DNA of 64,000 nt from Lysobacteraceae bacterium (GTDB taxonomy: Bacteria > Pseudomonadota > Gammaproteobacteria > Xanthomonadales > Xanthomonadaceae): assembly GCA_016789405.1 (NCBI GenBank), contig JAEUPQ010000026.1:310001-374000 (forward strand). The letters are read 5' to 3'. This document shows, in pieces, positions 1 to 8,668 of this stretch; position 1 is the stretch's first letter; each line of letters opens with the position of its first letter. The translations under genes and the position numbers were made by a program. The notes beneath the pieces are model-generated. The model was given only the letters and a program-made list of their open reading frames with translations. It did no database searches and was not told the origin of the DNA.

Positions 1-2
1 CG

Positions 3-1796
3 TCGCCCGACGACCAGCTCGACCTGCGCGCCACCTACGAGCGCGCGTACAAGCGCTACCAGGACTTGCCGCAGCCGAAGATCATCGCCACCGAGGTGGA
101 TGTCGACCTGCGCCCCGAAACGCAGACGATGACGGCGAAGGGAACGTACCGGGTGCGCAATCCGCATGCCACGCCAATCACCGATGTGCACATCGGCATC
201 AGCGACGATCGCACGCTGAAGGCGATCGACCTCGGCGACGCCGAACTGGTCAAGAACGACAAGGACATGGGTTATCGCATCTACCGCCTGAAGCAGCCGA
301 TCGCACCGGGCGCAGAGCGTACGATCTCGTTCGAGGTGAAGATCGAGCCGAACGGCATCACCAACGACATCGAGCAGACGGGCATCGTCGAGAACGGATC
401 CTTCTTCAACAACCAGGTCTTCCCTTCGTTCGGCTACAACCAGGATGCCGAGATCCAGGATCGCAACGAACGCCGCAAGCGCGGACTCGGCGAACCGAGG
501 CGCATGCCGAAGCTTGAAGATGAAGCCGCCCGCGCGAGCACCTATATCACGGACGACGCGGACTGGATCGACTTCCGCACGACGGTGTGCACCGCGCCCG
601 ACCAGATCGCATTGTCGCCAGGCTACCTGCAGAAGGAGTTCGTCCGGGATGGCCGACGGTGCTTCAGCTACGCCATGGACCGTCCGATGCTCAACTTCTA
701 TTCCTACCTGTCGGCCCGCTGGCAGGTGAAGAAGGGCATGTACAAGGATGTTCCGATCGAGATCTACTACGACGTCAAGCATCCGTACAACGTCGACCGG
801 ATGATCGACTCCGTGAAGAAGTCGCTGGCCTATTTCGAGGCGAACTTCACGCCGTACCAGCATCGCCAGGTCCGGATCATCGAGTTCCCGCGCTACGCGT
901 CCTTCGCGCAGTCCTTCGCCAACACGATCCCGTATTCGGAATCGATCGGCTTCATCACCGACCTGCGCGACAAGGATGCGATCGACTACGTGTTCTACGT
1001 CACCGCGCACGAGATCGCGCACCAGTGGTGGGCGCACCAGGTCATCGGCGCGAACATGCAGGGTGCCACCGTGCTGTCGGAATCGCTGTCGCAGTATTCC
1101 GCGCTGATGGTGATGGAAAAGGAGTACGGCCGGAAGACCATGCGTCGCTTCCTCAAGAACGAGCTGGATGGCTACCTGTCCGGCCGAGGCGGCGAACTTG
1201 TCGAGGAACTGCCGCTCTATCGCGTCGAGAACCAGCAGTACATCCACTACAGGAAGGGATCGCTCGTCTTCTATCGCCTGCGCGAAGAAATGGGCGAGGC
1301 TGCGCTGAATCGCGCGCTGAAGAAGTTCCTGCAGGACAAGGGCTACCAGCAACCGCCGTATACCAATACGAAGGAACTGCTCGACTACATCCGTGCCGAG
1401 GCCGGCCCGCAGCATGCGTCGCTGATCGCCGATCTGTTCGAGAAGATCAGCTTCTACGACAACCGCGTGGAAGAAGCGACCGCGAAGAAGCGGAAGGATG
1501 GCAAGTACGAGGTCGTGCTCGACTTGCACGCGGCCAAGCGCTATGCGGATGGCAAGGGCAAGGAAACCGCCGGCAAGCTCGACGACTGGATCGAAGTCGG
1601 TGTGTTCGCGCGCGGTCCGTCGGGCAAGGAGGAAGACGAAAGGACGCTGTATCTCCAGCGCCACCGGATCACGGCCGAGTCACCGAAGCTCACCCTGGTG
1701 GTCGATGCCGAACCTTACGAAGCCGGTTTCGATCCGTACAACAAATTGATCGACAGGGTGTCGTCGGACAACCGCAAGCGGGTGACGCTGCAGTAG
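3..1796 (+). CDS. M1-family zinc aminopeptidase domain, 5' truncated by window edge
   Basis: The reading frame is already open at base 3, so only the C-terminal 597 residues are present. The zinc motif HEIAHQWW is encoded at 1008-1031 and the third zinc ligand lies in the ESLSQY segment at 1080. A YRKG segment near 1250 fits the catalytic tyrosine region. There are 19 residues rather than the usual 18 between HExxH and the Glu; I recall this spacing from the subfamily that fuses an ABC-2 type permease to an M1 peptidase, whose C-terminus also ends with a DPYNKLIDR motif as here. The missing N-terminal half is therefore probably a membrane permease domain and the peptidase probably works at the membrane. 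A TTG codon at 66 is not a convincing start. Confidence 0.85.
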   Translation, partial: SPDDQLDLRATYERAYKRYQDLPQPKIIATEVDVDLRPETQTMTAKGTYRVRNPHATPITDVHIGISDDRTLKAIDLGDAELVKNDKDMGYRIYRLKQPIAPGAERTISFEVKIEPNGITNDIEQTGIVENGSFFNNQVFPSFGYNQDAEIQDRNERRKRGLGEPRRMPKLEDEAARASTYITDDADWIDFRTTVCTAPDQIALSPGYLQKEFVRDGRRCFSYAMDRPMLNFYSYLSARWQVKKGMYKDVPIEIYYDVKHPYNVDRMIDSVKKSLAYFEANFTPYQHRQVRIIEFPRYASFAQSFANTIPYSESIGFITDLRDKDAIDYVFYVTAHEIAHQWWAHQVIGANMQGATVLSESLSQYSALMVMEKEYGRKTMRRFLKNELDGYLSGRGGELVEELPLYRVENQQYIHYRKGSLVFYRLREEMGEAALNRALKKFLQDKGYQQPPYTNTKELLDYIRAEAGPQHASLIADLFEKISFYDNRVEEATAKKRKDGKYEVVLDLHAAKRYADGKGKETAGKLDDWIEVGVFARGPSGKEEDERTLYLQRHRITAESPKLTLVVDAEPYEAGFDPYNKLIDRVSSDNRKRVTLQ

Positions 1797-1876
1797 GCGT
1801 CTGCCAGATCAGGTTCGGGGCGACGGCGGCGTTGCGCGGGAACCGCGCAGCGTCGCCATCGCATCGGACAAGCCGC

Positions 1877-2197
1877 TCAGCGCGGCTTTGCCGGCATCGG
1901 GAACGGGGTGACGACCTTCTCGCCGCTGGCGGCGTCGCGAATGGCGGACTGGCCTTTCTTCTCCACTTCCTCGATGCGGACGATGCTCTGCATCGGCAGG
2001 TGCAGGACCCTGGTGTTGCCGAATTCGTCGCGCAGCCGCTCTTCGGTGGGATCGACGACCAGGCCCTCATGCACGTCGAACTGCAGGTCCGCGACTTCGG
2101 TGAAGCCCCAGAGGCTGCCGCTGCCCACGCGGCCGGCATACAGCTCGTAGATCTTGCCGTGGTTGAGGAAGGTGACTTTGTAGAGCGTCTTGTTCAT
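1877..2197 (-). CDS. DUF1820 family protein
   Basis: A 106-residue soluble protein beginning MNKTLYKVTFLNHGKIYELY. The ordered motifs (YKVTF, GKIYELYA, GFTEVADLQF, VDPTEERLRDEF, LHLPMQSIVRIEEV) match the DUF1820 family of small gammaproteobacterial proteins. The ATG at 2197 is chosen because the family starts this way; the longer open frame upstream overlaps the rhomboid gene and is not used. It is transcribed just downstream of the rhomboid gene on the same strand, 38 bp away. Function unknown; the family has no catalytic motif that I can point to. Confidence 0.85.
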   Translation of the reverse strand: MNKTLYKVTFLNHGKIYELYAGRVGSGSLWGFTEVADLQFDVHEGLVVDPTEERLRDEFGNTRVLHLPMQSIVRIEEVEKKGQSAIRDAASGEKVVTPFPMPAKPR

Positions 2198-2235
2198 GGC
2201 CGAATGATAGCGGCAGGGATCGGCAGCGTGCCGGA

Positions 2236-2928
2236 TCACCAGTTCTTCGCATGCCGGAGGCGACGTTCGATGCCGGCCCGGGCCAGCACCGCGAACAGCA
2301 CGCCGAACAGGAAGCCGGCGATGTGCGCATTCCAGGCGACCGCGCCGAACGCGGGGCCGATGTAGGCGAAGACGACCTGCACGACGGCCCACGCGCCGAT
2401 CAGCAGGGACGCCGGAACGCGGATGAACTCCAGGAACAGGCCAAGCGGAACCACCACGCCGAGCTTCGCGCGCGGGAACAGGGCCAGATAGGCACCGATC
2501 ACTGCCGAGACCGCGCCGCTGGCACCGATGACCAGGCGCTCCGGCGCACCGATCATCAGCACGGTCGCGAGGTTCGCCACGGCACCGCCGATCAGGAACA
2601 GGGCGAGGAAGCGCCAGGGACCCATCGCGCGCTCCGAAGGAAGCCCGAAGATCAGCAGGAAGACCAGGTTGCCCAGCAGATGCGCCCAGTCGGCGTGCAG
2701 GAAGATCGCGGTGAACAGGGTCTTCCAGCGCAGGCTGGACCACAGTGCCTGCCAGGTCTCGGGAAGTCCTGGACCGCCGGTCAGCGCACCCCAATCCTCC
2801 AGCAGCATGCGCTGCGTCGTGGGCATGCGGGTGCTGACCCACAGGAAGGCGCACCACAACGTGGCGAAGACCAGCGGCGTGGCCCAGCGCAGGCCCGACT
2901 TCGAACGGGATGGGAGCTGAACGAACAT
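2236..2928 (-). CDS. Rhomboid-family intramembrane serine protease
   Basis: 230 residues with six or so hydrophobic segments. The rhomboid signature is complete: HADWAHLLGN (residues 79-88), the nucleophile Ser138 in GASG, and the catalytic His202 in AHIAGFLFG. The protein would cut transmembrane substrates in the inner membrane. The ATG at 2928 (MFVQLPSRSK) is preferred over an upstream in-frame ATG because the extension reaches into the fadL promoter region. It is divergent from fadL and upstream of the DUF1820 gene. Substrate unknown. Confidence 0.85.
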   Translation of the reverse strand: MFVQLPSRSKSGLRWATPLVFATLWCAFLWVSTRMPTTQRMLLEDWGALTGGPGLPETWQALWSSLRWKTLFTAIFLHADWAHLLGNLVFLLIFGLPSERAMGPWRFLALFLIGGAVANLATVLMIGAPERLVIGASGAVSAVIGAYLALFPRAKLGVVVPLGLFLEFIRVPASLLIGAWAVVQVVFAYIGPAFGAVAWNAHIAGFLFGVLFAVLARAGIERRLRHAKNW

Positions 2929-2973
2929 GCGACGAACGGAGCGTGATGTCCGAGGTGAGACCACAGGCAGGAT

Positions 2974-2989
2974 AACGCTTGTTAGCGTT
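2974..2989. promoter_or_regulatory. 16-bp palindrome in the rhomboid/fadL divergent region
   Basis: AACGCTTGTTAGCGTT is an inverted repeat with 6-bp arms and a TGTT spacer, in the gap between the divergent rhomboid and fadL genes. A possible -10 (TATAGT, 3006-3011) for fadL lies just downstream. The position suggests an operator for a repressor of one or both genes. I do not recognise the regulator, and the site does not look like the PsrA or E. coli FadR consensus. Confidence 0.35.
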
Positions 2990-3122
2990 CGGTTAACATG
3001 AAATGTATAGTACATACGCCGTCGTACGTCGGGAGGGGGCTTCCGGCAGGGCGGAGCGGGGGAGGGAACGCACCCCGTCCGCACGGCGCGACTTACCACC
3101 TGTCCACGGAGACGCTAGCACC

Positions 3123-4535
3123 ATGCAAACCCACCACCGCTTCATCCCGCTCACCGCGCTGGCCCTCGGCATCGCCGGCGCGCTGACCTTCGGCCAGGCC
3201 CATGCTTCGGGCTTCCAGCTGAAGGAAAACAGCGTCAAGGCCATGGGCCGCGCTTTCGCCGGTTCCGGCGTCGCCAAGGGCGATGCTTCGGTCGTCGTCA
3301 ACAACCCGGCGACGATGACCCAGTTCGACGAAACCACCGCGCAGGTCGACCTGACGGTGATCGATCTCAACGCAGAATTCGAAGGCAGCGGTTACGCCGG
3401 CGTGGGCCTCGGCCCGGCCGCGGCTCCGCTGACCGGCGGCAGCGGCGGCGACGTCGGCGAACCGACCCCGGTGCCGGCGATGTCCTTCATCCACAAGTTC
3501 GAGAACGGCCTGACCTTCGGCGCCATGGTCAGCGCGCCGTTCGGCCTGAAGACCGAGTACGACAAGAACTGGATGGGCCGCTACTCGTCCACCAAGTCGG
3601 AAGTGAAGACGGTCGACGTGACCCTCTCCGCCGCCTACGAGATCGTGCCGAACCGTTTCTCGGTCGGCGTGGGCCTGATCTACGAAAAGGCTGAAGCCAC
3701 CCTCGAGAACAACATCGACTTCGGCACGGTCATGCTCGGCGCCGGCGTCCCGGGCGCACGCCCGCAGGCTGCCGATGGTTCGGTCAGCGTGCATGGCGAC
3801 GACAACGGCATCGGCTGGATCCTGGGCCTGAACTGGCGTCCGACCGACAACCTGGCCTTCGGTTTCACGCATCGTTCGGAAATCGACCATGAACTGCGTG
3901 GCCGCGCCGACTTCACGCTGCCTGCCTCGTTCGCCGGCGCACAGCCGGGCTTCGCTGCGCTGGCCGCCAACCCGGCCGCTCCGCTGACCCCGGCCCAGCG
4001 CGCCCAGCTCGCGGTGCTCGGCAACGGCTTCCGCGACACCGGCGCCACGGCACCGCTGACCACGCCCAGCGTGACCACGGTCAGCATGGCCTGGCAGCTC
4101 AACGAGAAGCTGGCGCTGATGGCCGACTACACCCAGACCGATTGGCATTCGGTCCAGGCCGTCACCATCTACTTCGACAACACGTTCCAGCCGGCTTCCT
4201 CGGAAGAATTCCGCTGGACGGACACGGCGTTCTGGTCGATCGGTGCCGAATACGAGCTGTCGGACAAGTTCACGCTGCGCGGCGGCTATGCGTACGACGA
4301 AACCCCGACCACCTTCCACACCCGCACCACGCGCCTGCCTGACGAAGATCGTCGCTGGTTCTCGCTGGGCCTGACCTGGAACGTGAGCGAGCATCTGGCC
4401 GTCGACGCCGCCTACACCCGCATCCAGCCGGACAAGCCGAAGATCGGCGTGGTCGACACCCAGCGCCACGCGCTGTACGGCAGCTACAGCAGCGACGTCA
4501 ACATGTTCGGTGTGTCCGCGCAGTACCGCTTCTGA
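3123..4535 (+). CDS. fadL: OmpP1/FadL-family outer membrane transporter
   Basis: 470 residues. A signal peptide ends at about residue 28 (QAHA), and the mature protein starts SGFQLKENSVKAMGRAFAG, the FadL hatch signature, followed by the NNPATM motif. The rest alternates as a beta-barrel and ends in Phe, as outer membrane proteins do. It should take up long-chain fatty acids or other hydrophobic compounds. The start at 3123 follows a GGAGA element by about 11 nt; the longer in-frame ORF upstream lacks a signal peptide at its N-terminus. A strong terminator follows. The neighbouring branched-chain acyl-CoA catabolism suits a fatty-acid importer, but that link is inference. Confidence 0.9.
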   Translation: MQTHHRFIPLTALALGIAGALTFGQAHASGFQLKENSVKAMGRAFAGSGVAKGDASVVVNNPATMTQFDETTAQVDLTVIDLNAEFEGSGYAGVGLGPAAAPLTGGSGGDVGEPTPVPAMSFIHKFENGLTFGAMVSAPFGLKTEYDKNWMGRYSSTKSEVKTVDVTLSAAYEIVPNRFSVGVGLIYEKAEATLENNIDFGTVMLGAGVPGARPQAADGSVSVHGDDNGIGWILGLNWRPTDNLAFGFTHRSEIDHELRGRADFTLPASFAGAQPGFAALAANPAAPLTPAQRAQLAVLGNGFRDTGATAPLTTPSVTTVSMAWQLNEKLALMADYTQTDWHSVQAVTIYFDNTFQPASSEEFRWTDTAFWSIGAEYELSDKFTLRGGYAYDETPTTFHTRTTRLPDEDRRWFSLGLTWNVSEHLAVDAAYTRIQPDKPKIGVVDTQRHALYGSYSSDVNMFGVSAQYRF

Positions 4536-4558
4536 TCGCGACGCCTCCGCAACACATG

Positions 4559-4586
4559 AAAAACCCCGCTTCGGCGGGGTTTTTCT
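4559..4586. terminator. Rho-independent terminator, bidirectional
   Basis: Stem CCCCGC/GCGGGG (4564-4569 with 4574-4579) with a TTCG loop, flanked by A-run and T-run, so it can terminate fadL on the plus strand and the GNAT operon on the minus strand. Confidence 0.9.
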
Positions 4587-4638
4587 TTGGGCGGTGGGCG
4601 TGCAGCGCGCGACGGCCAGCGACCGGCTCGACGCGCGC

Positions 4639-5172
4639 TCAACTGTCGTGAAGCTCGCGCAGGTAGAAGGTGTTGCAGCCGCCGTGGCCGGTGGCGCCCA
4701 TCGCATGGTCGATGCGCCGGAAACCGCTGCGTTCGTACAGGCGCATGGCGGCGTCCATGCCCGTGAGCGTTTCCAGGTAGCAATGCGTGAAGCCGAAGCT
4801 GCGCGCCGCGTCGAGGCAGTGCGCCATCATCGCGGCGCCCGCGCCAAGCCCGCGAACGGAAGGTAGGAAATACATCTTGCGCAATTCGCAGGTGCCTTCG
4901 TCGCCACCGACCAGTGGCGCGACGCCGCCGCCGCCTTCGACCACCCAACGGCCATCGCCATGATCGCGTTCGACGACGAAGTAGGCCGAGCGTGGTTCGG
5001 CGTACGCACGGTGCATCCAGTCGACCTCCGGATCGCTGATCGCGAAGCCGCAGCCGGTGGCGCCGAATTCGGGCATGACGGTGCGGATGATCGCGGCGAT
5101 CGCCGCGTCGTCGCGGGCTTCGATGGGGCGGATGCGGAGCGAGGCGGGCGGGGTCGTGGAGGACATGGACAT
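4639..5172 (-). CDS. GNAT-family N-acetyltransferase
   Basis: 177 residues with the GNAT core: a LRIRPIEARDD first strand, the MYFLPSVRGLGAGAAMM segment forming the acetyl-CoA pyrophosphate loop (residues about 115-130), and a C-terminal YERSGFRRI motif. It is the last gene of the long minus-strand operon, 26 bp after the GGDEF-EAL gene. The N-terminus has two nearby ATG codons (5172 and 5166); either could be used. The acceptor substrate cannot be read from the sequence. Confidence 0.85.
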   Translation of the reverse strand: MSMSSTTPPASLRIRPIEARDDAAIAAIIRTVMPEFGATGCGFAISDPEVDWMHRAYAEPRSAYFVVERDHGDGRWVVEGGGGVAPLVGGDEGTCELRKMYFLPSVRGLGAGAAMMAHCLDAARSFGFTHCYLETLTGMDAAMRLYERSGFRRIDHAMGATGHGGCNTFYLRELHDS

Positions 5173-5198
5173 CGCGGAGGCGGATACGGTGGATGGGG

Positions 5199-7775
5199 TC
5201 AGTGCGCCGCCGCTGGCCTATGGCCTTCGCGGAGCAGGCGACGCGCGAATTCATCGGGCTTCAAGCCAGGGGCGAACAGGAAGCCCTGGCCGATCGGCAC
5301 GCCCAGTTTGAGCAGGAACTGGCGCTGCGCTTCGGATTCCACGCCTTCGGCGACCAGCCCAAGCCCGAGGCTGCGCGCGATGCCGCTCACGGCCTGGCAC
5401 ACGGCCACGTCGGAGTGGTTCGAAGGCACGCCTTCCACGAACAGCTGGCTCAGCTTGAGGCCATGGATCGGCAACCGGCGCAGGTAGTTCAGCGCGCTGT
5501 AGCCTTCGCCGAAATCGTCGATCGTCAGCATCACGCCCATCTCGCGCAGTTCGGCGAAGTTGCGCAGCGTGTCGGGCGCGTCCTCGATCAGCACGCGTTC
5601 GGTGAACTCAAGTTCCAGTGCGTCGCCGGGAAGACGGAATTCGTCGAGCAGGCGGCGCACGGTGTCGGCGAGGTCTTCGCCGACGAACTGGCGGTAGGAC
5701 ACGTTGACCGCGACTCGCACGATACCCAAGCCGGCATCGCGCCAGTCGGCCGCCTGGCGACAGGCTTCGCGCAGCACCCAGCCGCCGATGCGCACGATGT
5801 CGCCGGTGGTTTCGGCGTGGCTGATGAAGCGGTCGGGCCGCAGTTCGCCGAGCAGGTGGTTCTGCCAGCGGATCAGCGCCTCGGCGGAGACGATGCGCCC
5901 GCTCTGCAGGTCGACCTGCGGCTGGTAGACCAGGTGGAATTCGCCGTTGTCGGCCGCGCGACGCAGGTGGGTTTCCATCCACAGGCGGTCCGCCTGCGTC
6001 TGCGCGAGCGCGGGCGTGAAAGCCTGCCACGCGTTGCGCGAGCGGCGCTTGCTGTCGTACATCGCGGCATCGGCGTTCTGGATCAGCGATTGCGGGCGCT
6101 CGCCGTCGGCCGGTGCGCGCGCGATGCCGATGCTCGCGGTAATGGTGAATTCCTCGTTGTCGAAGCGGAAACTCTCGGACAGCGCGTGCAGGATCGCGGC
6201 CGCGATGCGCTCCGGGCGTTCGGCATCGTCTGCGTAGTGGCAAGCGACCAGGAATTCGTCGCCGCCGAAGCGTGCGATCAGGCCTTCGCCGTCGACGGCG
6301 CTCGAAATGCGCTGCGCTGCGGACGCGAGCAGTTCGTCGCCTGCCGCATGGCCGAGCACGTCGTTGATGACCTTGAAACGGTCGAGGTCGATGTACAGCA
6401 CCGCGACCTCGGCGCTCGCCGGATCCTGCATGCGCTTGTCGAGTTCGACCAGGATCGCGTCGCGATTGAGCAGGCCTGTGAGCGGGTCGGTGCGCGCCTG
6501 CTCGCGCAGCGATTCCTCGGCGTGCTTGCGCTCGGTGATGTCCTGCAGGGTGCCGACGATGCGCGAGACGCCGGGGTCCGCGGTGTCGGCTTCGCCGATC
6601 ATGCGCACCCAGCAGGGCTGCTGGTCGTCGCGCTGGTACTGCAGTTCGAGGTCGAAGCTGCCGCCGGATTCGATCAGGCGGTCGATCGCGGTGCGCAGGC
6701 GCGCGCGATCGGCGGGGGACGCGCCAGCGATGAGCGCGTCCACGGCCTGCGGAGATGGTTCGCGGCCCAGGATGCGCTGGGCCTCGTGGGTGAGGTAGAG
6801 CCGCTGCCGGCCGCGATCCCATTCCCAGCCGCCGATGTGCGCCAGGCCCTGGGCTCGATCGAACAGCACGTTGTCGCGCTTGAGCGTGGTGACGTCGCTG
6901 AACATCGCGAACACGTATTCCGGCGTGACGCCGTCGGCCTCGAACACCGGCACGTTGGTGACCGAAATCCACGACATGCGCTGGTCGGGGATGTAGTACA
7001 GGCCGATGACCGTGTTGCTGATCACCTGGCCATGGTCCAGCGCCTGCGTGGTCGGCCAGTCGTGGAAGGACAGTGGGCGACCGCGCGCGTCGACCACCTT
7101 CCAGTCGCCGGGGCGCAGCAGGGTCTGCACGCTCTGGCCGGGCTCGGCGCCGATGGCGCGATAAGCCGCGGGATTGGCCGAGATCACGTGCATCTGGCGA
7201 TCGAACAGGATCACGCCGACGTCGATCGACTCCAGCAACAGGCGATAGCGGGATTCGGCCTCCCAGCGCTGGCTGAGGTCGCGTGCGACCGCGACCATGC
7301 GTTTCTCGCCCTTGTACTCGAAGCCGGCCGTGTGCACTTCGACGGGAAAGCGGCTGCCGTCGGCGCGCATGTTGGTGACTTCGACGACATAGGTCTCGCC
7401 GCGGTTCAGCGCCGACCAGACCGGCCCCATGTGGTCCTTGGGCAGGTCCGGGTTCAGCACTTCGATCGGCTTGCCGACGATTTCCTCGCGCGGCCGACGG
7501 TAGGCCGCCATGCCGGCGGTGTTGAGATCCAGCACCGTGCCGTTCCACGCGATGATGCTCACCGGATCCGGTACGGCATCGAGCAGTGCGCGATAGCGCT
7601 GCCGCTCGGACTCCGTCTCCTCCAGCGCCGCGAGCAGGGCATCTCGGGCCTCGGACAGCAGGGCGCGCGTTGCCTCGGGCACCGAGGCATCGTCCCTGGC
7701 CCGTTCCAGCGCGTCCAGCGTCCGCAGCAGGTCGGCGGCGGGGGATTGCGCGGGTTCGGGCCAGCGTTCGGTCAT
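5199..7775 (-). CDS. PAS-PAS-PAS-GGDEF-EAL cyclic-di-GMP turnover protein
   Basis: 858 residues, no membrane segment. There are three PAS-like regions (about 60-170, 175-300, 305-420), then a GGDEF domain with an intact catalytic RFGGDEF motif (502-508) and an EAL domain with EALIRW (632-637), a TIDDFGEGYS loop and a GLVAEGVE motif. Synthesis and hydrolysis of cyclic di-GMP could therefore both be active. No RxxD inhibitory site is seen five residues before GGDEF. It starts inside the stop of the HMG-CoA lyase gene (ATGA, 7772-7775), so the two are translationally coupled. Coupling a second-messenger enzyme to a leucine-degradation operon is unusual. Confidence 0.93.
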   Translation of the reverse strand: MTERWPEPAQSPAADLLRTLDALERARDDASVPEATRALLSEARDALLAALEETESERQRYRALLDAVPDPVSIIAWNGTVLDLNTAGMAAYRRPREEIVGKPIEVLNPDLPKDHMGPVWSALNRGETYVVEVTNMRADGSRFPVEVHTAGFEYKGEKRMVAVARDLSQRWEAESRYRLLLESIDVGVILFDRQMHVISANPAAYRAIGAEPGQSVQTLLRPGDWKVVDARGRPLSFHDWPTTQALDHGQVISNTVIGLYYIPDQRMSWISVTNVPVFEADGVTPEYVFAMFSDVTTLKRDNVLFDRAQGLAHIGGWEWDRGRQRLYLTHEAQRILGREPSPQAVDALIAGASPADRARLRTAIDRLIESGGSFDLELQYQRDDQQPCWVRMIGEADTADPGVSRIVGTLQDITERKHAEESLREQARTDPLTGLLNRDAILVELDKRMQDPASAEVAVLYIDLDRFKVINDVLGHAAGDELLASAAQRISSAVDGEGLIARFGGDEFLVACHYADDAERPERIAAAILHALSESFRFDNEEFTITASIGIARAPADGERPQSLIQNADAAMYDSKRRSRNAWQAFTPALAQTQADRLWMETHLRRAADNGEFHLVYQPQVDLQSGRIVSAEALIRWQNHLLGELRPDRFISHAETTGDIVRIGGWVLREACRQAADWRDAGLGIVRVAVNVSYRQFVGEDLADTVRRLLDEFRLPGDALELEFTERVLIEDAPDTLRNFAELREMGVMLTIDDFGEGYSALNYLRRLPIHGLKLSQLFVEGVPSNHSDVAVCQAVSGIARSLGLGLVAEGVESEAQRQFLLKLGVPIGQGFLFAPGLKPDEFARRLLREGHRPAAAH

Positions 7776-8668
7776 GGGGCGGCGGTCCTTGCCAGGGTGA
7801 ATTTGCTTCCGCTGGGCCGGCCCAGGCGCTCGGCGAGCCAGCGCCCGGTGGCGCTGAGCGCGTCGATGTCGATGCCTGTGTGGATGCCCATGCCATGCAG
7901 CATATACACGACATCCTCGCTTGCGACATTCCCGCTGGCGCCTTTCGCGTACGGGCAGCCGCCGGTGCCGGAGACCGCGGCATCGACCACCCGCACGCCT
8001 GCTTCGAGGCAGGCGTGGATGTTCGCCAGGGCCTGGCCGTAGGTGTCGTGGAAATGGATGGCCAGCGCCGCCATCGGCACCTCGCTCGCGACCGCGCGCA
8101 GCATGGCCGCGGCCTTCGCCGGGGTGCCTGTTCCTATCGTGTCGCCCAGCGAGACCTCGTAGCAGCCCATCGCATGCAGGGCCTTCGCCACGCGCACGAC
8201 CTCGGCCACCGGGACATCGCCCTGGTAAGGGCAGCCCAGCACGGTCGAAACGTAGCCGCGTACCGCCACGCCGTCGGCCTTCGCGCGTTCGAGCACCGGC
8301 GCGAATCGCGCCAGGGACTCCTCGATCGAGGCGTTGATGTTCTTCTGGTTGAAGGCTTCGGACGCTGCGGTGAACACCGCGATCTCGTCCACGCCGACCG
8401 CACGCGCGCGCTCGTAGCCGGTTTCGTTCGGCACCAGTACCGGATAGCGAACGCCCGGGCGCTTCGTGATCCCGGTGTAGACCTCGGCGGCGTCGGCCAG
8501 TTGCGGTACCCACTTCGGGCTGACGAAGCTGGTGGCTTCGATGCTGCGCAGGCCGGTGGCCGACAGCCGATCGATCAGTTCGATCTTGTCGGCTGCCGGA
8601 ACGAGCGTCTTTTCGTTCTGCAGGCCATCGCGCGGCCCGACTTCGACGATGCGGACGGTGTCGGTCAT
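7772..8668 (-). CDS. mvaB: Hydroxymethylglutaryl-CoA lyase
   Basis: 298 residues of the DRE-TIM metallolyase family: N-terminal VEVGPRDGLQNE, FHDTYGQALANI with metal-binding His residues, and the SGTGGCPYAKGASGN signature with the catalytic Cys. It splits HMG-CoA into acetyl-CoA and acetoacetate, the last step of leucine catabolism; the upstream carboxylase and hydratase genes in the same operon supply the substrate. Start (ATG, 8668) overlaps the stop of the upstream lipoprotein gene and its own stop overlaps the next gene. Its first 48 bp are duplicated 743 bp upstream (9364-9411). Confidence 0.95.
   Translation of the reverse strand: MTDTVRIVEVGPRDGLQNEKTLVPAADKIELIDRLSATGLRSIEATSFVSPKWVPQLADAAEVYTGITKRPGVRYPVLVPNETGYERARAVGVDEIAVFTAASEAFNQKNINASIEESLARFAPVLERAKADGVAVRGYVSTVLGCPYQGDVPVAEVVRVAKALHAMGCYEVSLGDTIGTGTPAKAAAMLRAVASEVPMAALAIHFHDTYGQALANIHACLEAGVRVVDAAVSGTGGCPYAKGASGNVASEDVVYMLHGMGIHTGIDIDALSATGRWLAERLGRPSGSKFTLARTAAP
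8621..8668 (-). repeat. 48-bp direct repeat, native copy (start of mvaB)
   Basis: The first 16 codons of mvaB. The same 48 bp occurs at 9364-9411 in the same orientation with one mismatch, a synonymous GAT/GAC difference. Confidence 0.95.

Noticed and set aside
5193..8042. A 949-codon plus-strand open frame
   Set aside because: It is antisense to the GGDEF-EAL and HMG-CoA lyase genes, whose catalytic motifs are intact, and its translation shows no domain.
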